The notes beneath the pieces are model-generated. The model was not told the DNA's origin. It made no database searches and saw only the letters and a program-made list of their open reading frames with translations. Position numbers and translations under genes: made by a program. A stretch of DNA of 9,321 bases from Ignavibacteria bacterium (GTDB lineage: Bacteria > Bacteroidota > Ignavibacteria > UBA10030 > UBA6906), in contig JAOUDE010000090.1 of NCBI GenBank assembly GCA_029859455.1, positions 1 through 9,321 of the forward strand, written 5' to 3'. Positions 6,050 through 9,321 of the stretch are shown in pieces; the stretch's first letter is position 1, and every line of letters begins with the position of its first letter.

Positions 6050-7581
6050 GGTCTCCGCCATTTCCTGTTATCCCTGTCCAGCATCTCGTCCGCCGCTTCC
6101 GGCCCCCAGGTGCCTGATTCGTACGGGAACACCGGTGTCTCGTTCTCTTTCCATGCATCCTGGACGGGAGTAATCAACGACCAGGCGGCATTGACGCTGT
6201 CCCCTCTGGCATACAGCGTCGGGTCACCCAGCATGCAATCATGGATAAGTCTCGTGTACGCGTCGGCCAGCCGTCCGCCGAACGATGCACCATAGCGAAA
6301 GTCCATCGTGACCGGCCGTGTTTTCATCGTCGCACCCGGTACTTTTGTACCGAACCTGAGCGAGATCCCCTCATCCGGCTGTATGCGGATGACGATCGTA
6401 TTGTTCCCCAGGCGCTCGACCGGTATATCCAGAAAGAGCCGGTGCGGCGTCCGTTTGAACTGGATCGCAATCTCCGTCACCCGTTTCGGCAGGCGTTTCC
6501 CGGAACGGATGTAGAACGGAACTCCGGCCCATCGCCAGTTGTCAATCGTCAGTTTCAGAGCAACAAAAGTCTCTGTGGTACTTCCCTCAGGAATTTCTTT
6601 TTCATCCAGATAACCCCGCGCCTCCTTTCCTCCGACCGTCCCTGCTGCATACTGACCGCGCACAGTCCTCAACGCGACAGCACCGGATGGAATCGGCCTG
6701 ATCGCCTCGAACACCTTCTGCTTCTCATCCCGCACCTGCCGGGCATCGAACAGGACAGGAGGTTCCATTGCGGTCAGAGCAAGAAGCTGGAGCATGTGAT
6801 TCTGGACCATGTCACGCAATGCTCCTGCCCCGTCATAATACGGACCCCGGTTCTCCACCCCTACGGTCTCCGCCGCGGTGATCTGGACATGATCGACGTA
6901 GTTCCGGTTCCAGACCGGCTCGAAGATTCCGTTGGCGAACCGGAACACCAGAATATTCTGGACCGTTTCCTTCCCCAGGTAGTGATCGATCCGGTAGACC
7001 TGTTCCTCATCAAAAACACTCAGGACCTTCCTGTTCAGTTCTTTGGCCGACTCGAGGTCATACCCGAACGGTTTCTCTATGATGATCCGCACCCACCCGT
7101 CGGCCTCACTGGAGCGATTCATTCCGGAAGCACCGAGGAGTTCCACAATCGGTTCATAGAGCCTTGGGGGTGTGGAGAGGTACCAGAGAAGATGAGGCCC
7201 GATCTGGCCCCGCTTCCTGATAGCGGTAATCGTCTCGCTCAACGCCTGGTAAGAGGAATGGTCTGAAGGGTCGGCCGCATGATAGAACAGCTGGCGGGAA
7301 AACCCGTTCCAGAGGTCCTTCTCCGATTTCCCGATCTGTCCAAACCGGTTCATTCCTTCGAGAAGATGTTCTCGGAACGCGTCGTCGTCCATGTCGGTCC
7401 GCGAAACGCCGAGAACGGCGAAACGGGAAGGAAGCATCCCTTTCCTGGCGAGATCGAAGAGTCCGGGAATCAGCTTCCGTTTCGTGAGATCACCGGATGC
7501 CCCGACAATAATCATAAGACATGATTCCGGTATCCGCTCATTTTTCTCCGGTTCTCGGAAGGGATTTGAGGGCGGGGTCAT
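6046..7581 (-). CDS. zwf: Glucose-6-phosphate 1-dehydrogenase
   Basis: 511 residues, normal length for bacterial Zwf. It oxidises glucose 6-phosphate to 6-phosphogluconolactone, usually with NADP+, as the entry to the oxidative pentose phosphate pathway. The dinucleotide-binding loop is VGASGDLTKRKL (26-37); its Lys/Arg run fits 2'-phosphate recognition. EKPFGYDL (169-176) and the family signature RIDHYLGKE (197-205) form the substrate site, and H262 in MVQNHMLQLL corresponds to the catalytic base. YIRSGKRLPKR (about 377-387) is a conserved substrate/structural segment. All the main active-site landmarks are present. The ATG overlaps the gnd stop by 4 bp (ATGA) with only a weak GAAGAG upstream, suggesting coupled translation, and its own stop overlaps the DUF547 start. 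Cytoplasmic. Confidence 0.97.
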   Translation of the reverse strand: MTPPSNPFREPEKNERIPESCLMIIVGASGDLTKRKLIPGLFDLARKGMLPSRFAVLGVSRTDMDDDAFREHLLEGMNRFGQIGKSEKDLWNGFSRQLFYHAADPSDHSSYQALSETITAIRKRGQIGPHLLWYLSTPPRLYEPIVELLGASGMNRSSEADGWVRIIIEKPFGYDLESAKELNRKVLSVFDEEQVYRIDHYLGKETVQNILVFRFANGIFEPVWNRNYVDHVQITAAETVGVENRGPYYDGAGALRDMVQNHMLQLLALTAMEPPVLFDARQVRDEKQKVFEAIRPIPSGAVALRTVRGQYAAGTVGGKEARGYLDEKEIPEGSTTETFVALKLTIDNWRWAGVPFYIRSGKRLPKRVTEIAIQFKRTPHRLFLDIPVERLGNNTIVIRIQPDEGISLRFGTKVPGATMKTRPVTMDFRYGASFGGRLADAYTRLIHDCMLGDPTLYARGDSVNAAWSLITPVQDAWKENETPVFPYESGTWGPEAADEMLDRDNRKWRRP

Positions 7582-8477
7582 TTTCTGCTCTTCACCGCAT
7601 GGCCGCCAAATTCGTTGCGGAGTGCCGCGAGCAAACGATGGGCAAAGGAGTTCTTATCCCGTGAAGCGAGACGTGACTGAAGAGCGAGCGTGAGAACCGG
7701 AGCAGGGACATCACGCTCAATCGATTCGAATACCGTCCAGCGCCCCTCACCACTATCAGCCACCCAGGGCTCGAGACCGTCAAGCCCGGGATCCTTCTGC
7801 AACGCCAGGTCAGCCAGCTCGAGGAGCCATGAGCGGACAACACTCCCCTGATTCCAGAGGTGCGCGATTTTTTGCAGGTCCAGACCGTATGGCGACGCCT
7901 GCAGAATGTCAAAGCCCTCAGCGTATGCCTGCATCATGCCATACTCGATACCGTTGTGGACCATTTTCACCAGGTGTCCGGCTCCGCTGGCTCCGCAATG
8001 AAGAAAACCGTCCGTCGGTGCGAGGGTCCGGAATACCGGTTCCAGAAACTTTACCGGATTTGTTTCCCCTCCGATCATCAGGCAGTATCCGACTGTGAGT
8101 CCCCATATTCCGCCGCTCGTTCCGCAGTCAACCAGGTGAATCTGATGCTTCTTCAGCAGCTCATGACGCCTCAGGGTATCCTTGTAGTACGAATTTCCCC
8201 CATCGATAATAATGTCGCGGGGTGAGAGGAGGGGGATGAGGTCATTGATATTCTGGTCGACCGGCTCGCCGGAAGGAACCATGAGCCAGATCGCCTTCCT
8301 TCCTTCGAGTCGTTCGGTGAGCTCCTCTAACGATCCGGATGGAAGTGCACCCTTCGCTGCATACTCTTCGATCTTTTCTCTGGATTTGTTATAGACTGCG
8401 ACCTGATGGTCCGCGCCGAGGAGACGCTCCACCATGTTCCCGCCCATTTTTCCAAGTCCGACAAAACCAATCTGCAT
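7578..8477 (-). CDS. gnd: 6-phosphogluconate dehydrogenase, decarboxylating, short form
   Basis: 299 residues, the short (YqeC/GndA-like) type rather than the ~470-residue enzyme. It oxidatively decarboxylates 6-phosphogluconate to ribulose 5-phosphate. The Rossmann motif is GFVGLGKMG (4-12). The segment after strand 2 is YNKSREK (29-35), which resembles the NRS/NRT of NADP+ enzymes more than the acidic residue of NAD+ enzymes. DGGNSYYKDT (92-101), VDCGTSGGIWG (116-126) and the catalytic block GHLVKMVHNGIEYG (167-180; K171, H174, N175, E178) are intact, as is SGEGRWT (242-248). ATG at 8477 has AAAGGAG 6 nt upstream. The gene lies 80 bp after tal and overlaps zwf by 4 bp. No 6-phosphogluconolactonase lies between the two dehydrogenase genes. 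Cytoplasmic. Confidence 0.95.
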   Translation of the reverse strand: MQIGFVGLGKMGGNMVERLLGADHQVAVYNKSREKIEEYAAKGALPSGSLEELTERLEGRKAIWLMVPSGEPVDQNINDLIPLLSPRDIIIDGGNSYYKDTLRRHELLKKHQIHLVDCGTSGGIWGLTVGYCLMIGGETNPVKFLEPVFRTLAPTDGFLHCGASGAGHLVKMVHNGIEYGMMQAYAEGFDILQASPYGLDLQKIAHLWNQGSVVRSWLLELADLALQKDPGLDGLEPWVADSGEGRWTVFESIERDVPAPVLTLALQSRLASRDKNSFAHRLLAALRNEFGGHAVKSRK

Positions 8478-8483
8478 GACCTA

Positions 8484-8500
8484 CTCCTTTTCAAAAAGAG
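8484..8500 (-). promoter_or_regulatory. Possible hairpin covering the gnd ribosome binding site
   Basis: On the transcribed strand, CTCTTTTTGAAAAGGAG can fold into a 7-bp stem (one G-U pair) with a 3-nt loop. The stem occupies the AAGGAG Shine-Dalgarno 6 nt before the gnd ATG. If formed it would lower gnd initiation unless opened. It is short and AU-rich, so it may be weak or coincidental. Confidence 0.25.
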
Positions 8501-8557
8501 AGCCCTGCAGACATCGATGCCGAGTGTGTGCCGGGCCGCCAGGTGAAGCAACCGCCC

Positions 8558-9321
8558 TTACGAAACCGTTACACCGGAAAACCCACTACGCTTCCTGGTC
8601 AGATTCTCGTACAGGCCATTAAACGATTTCTCAAAAGCAGCAACGCCGTCTGCTTCAAGCTTCTCCAGCACTTTCGCCATGTCGATCCCTGTCGCGGCGA
8701 GATCGCGAAGAACCTGTTTTGCCTCATCAAGGTTGCTCTCGACAGCAGGGGAAGCTTTGCCATGGTCCAGGATCGCTTTGTAGGTCGCCGGCGGTACGGT
8801 GTTGACGGTATCTTTCCCTATCAGAGGTTCCACATAGAGAAGGTCAGGATACTCAGGGTTTTTGGTACTCGTACTTCCCCAGAGCGGACGCTGTACCCGG
8901 GCTCCCTGCCCCGCGAGCCCCTGAAAACGAGAAGTTCCGAAAATCTCCAGAAAAGCCTGGTAGATCATTTTTGTGTTCGCAACAGCCGCCTTTCCCCTCA
9001 ACACCGTGTATCGGTCATTCCCTTTCTCCTTCAACAGGTCGTCGACCAGCGTATCAATCCGGCTCACGAACACGCTGGCAACGGAAGCAATATGATCGAT
9101 CGGCTTCTTTTCCTGGAGACGACGCTCGAGACCGGCAATATACGCCTCAGCGACCTCACGGTACCGGACTTCGGAAAAGATCAGGGTCACGTTGATGTTG
9201 CACCCCTCCGCGATCATTTGCTCGATCGCGGGCAGGCCTTCCTTCGTTGCAGGAATCTTGACCATCAGATTCTTCCGGTCGATTCTGGTCCACAGTTCCC
9301 GCACCTCCTCGATGGTCGCTG
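8558..9321 (-). CDS. tal: Transaldolase (5' end off window)
   Basis: The C-terminal 254 codons of a transaldolase; the reading frame is open to the right edge, so the true start is outside. The enzyme exchanges dihydroxyacetone units between sedoheptulose 7-phosphate and glyceraldehyde 3-phosphate in the non-oxidative pentose phosphate pathway. Visible landmarks are the Schiff-base lysine segment LMVKIPATKEG, GCNINVTLIFS, IASVASVFVSRID, WGSTSTKNPEYPDLLYVEPLIGKDTVNTVPPAT (read in parts) and an acidic Lys-rich C-terminus ending in SGFSGVTVS. This pattern matches the longer, roughly 370-residue, Tal type also found in mycobacteria and cyanobacteria. The internal GTG at 9304 is not a real start, because homologous sequence continues upstream. 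It lies 80 bp before gnd and heads the visible part of the operon. Cytoplasmic. Confidence 0.94.
   Translation of the reverse strand, partial: ATIEEVRELWTRIDRKNLMVKIPATKEGLPAIEQMIAEGCNINVTLIFSEVRYREVAEAYIAGLERRLQEKKPIDHIASVASVFVSRIDTLVDDLLKEKGNDRYTVLRGKAAVANTKMIYQAFLEIFGTSRFQGLAGQGARVQRPLWGSTSTKNPEYPDLLYVEPLIGKDTVNTVPPATYKAILDHGKASPAVESNLDEAKQVLRDLAATGIDMAKVLEKLEADGVAAFEKSFNGLYENLTRKRSGFSGVTVS

Noticed and set aside
6241..7266. 341-codon plus-strand open frame
   Set aside because: It lies fully inside zwf, whose minus-strand product has all active-site motifs; the plus-strand translation shows no recognisable domain.
8327..8551. 74-codon minus-strand frame crossing the tal-gnd gap
   Set aside because: It overlaps gnd in another frame and shows only out-of-frame residues; gnd has its own strong ribosome site.

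Overview
All ten recognisable genes in this window lie on the minus strand, packed head to tail like one long operon. In transcription order (right to left) they are: transaldolase (tal, 5' end outside the window), a short-form 6-phosphogluconate dehydrogenase (gnd), glucose-6-phosphate dehydrogenase (zwf), an exported DUF547 protein, a polyprenyl-phosphate-sugar-synthase-like family 2 glycosyltransferase, an integral-membrane GT-C-type glycosyltransferase, a TIGR04282/DUF2064 arsenosugar-type glycosyltransferase, a small AhpD-like protein of the arsenosugar-associated kind, an ArsM arsenite methyltransferase, and the radical SAM enzyme ArsS (last few codons outside the window). No tRNA, rRNA, CRISPR array, insertion sequence or other mobile element was seen.

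The left part (1-3249) carries a recognisable arsenosugar biosynthesis module. ArsM methylates As(III) with SAM. ArsS then transfers a 5'-deoxyadenosyl group from SAM onto dimethylarsenic, giving the arsenosugar precursor 5'-deoxy-5'-dimethylarsinoyl-adenosine. The AhpD-like protein and the TIGR04282 enzyme belong to families that accompany ArsM/ArsS, but their reactions are not settled. The middle part (3246-6049) adds two glycosyltransferases that look like a lipid-linked-sugar pair, plus a secreted DUF547 protein. The right part (6046-9321) is the oxidative pentose phosphate pathway with transaldolase.

The striking feature is how the three blocks join. gnd/zwf, zwf/DUF547, GT-C/TIGR04282 (ATGA overlaps), GT2/GT-C and arsM/arsS (TGATG overlaps) and DUF547/GT2 (TAAATG) all overlap or abut. 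Only three gaps exist: 80, 70 and 58 bp. Central carbon metabolism is thus physically, and probably translationally, linked to arsenic sugar chemistry. Plausible links are NADPH for arsenic reduction, pentose for SAM/adenosine turnover, or sugar supply to the glycosyltransferases; these are inferences. No 6-phosphogluconolactonase, arsenite pump, arsenate reductase or ArsR regulator is visible here.

The organism is probably a Gram-negative bacterium: DUF547 has a Sec-type signal peptide, and the gene content would suit environmental lineages of FCB type or similar. The window does not allow a firm taxonomic call.
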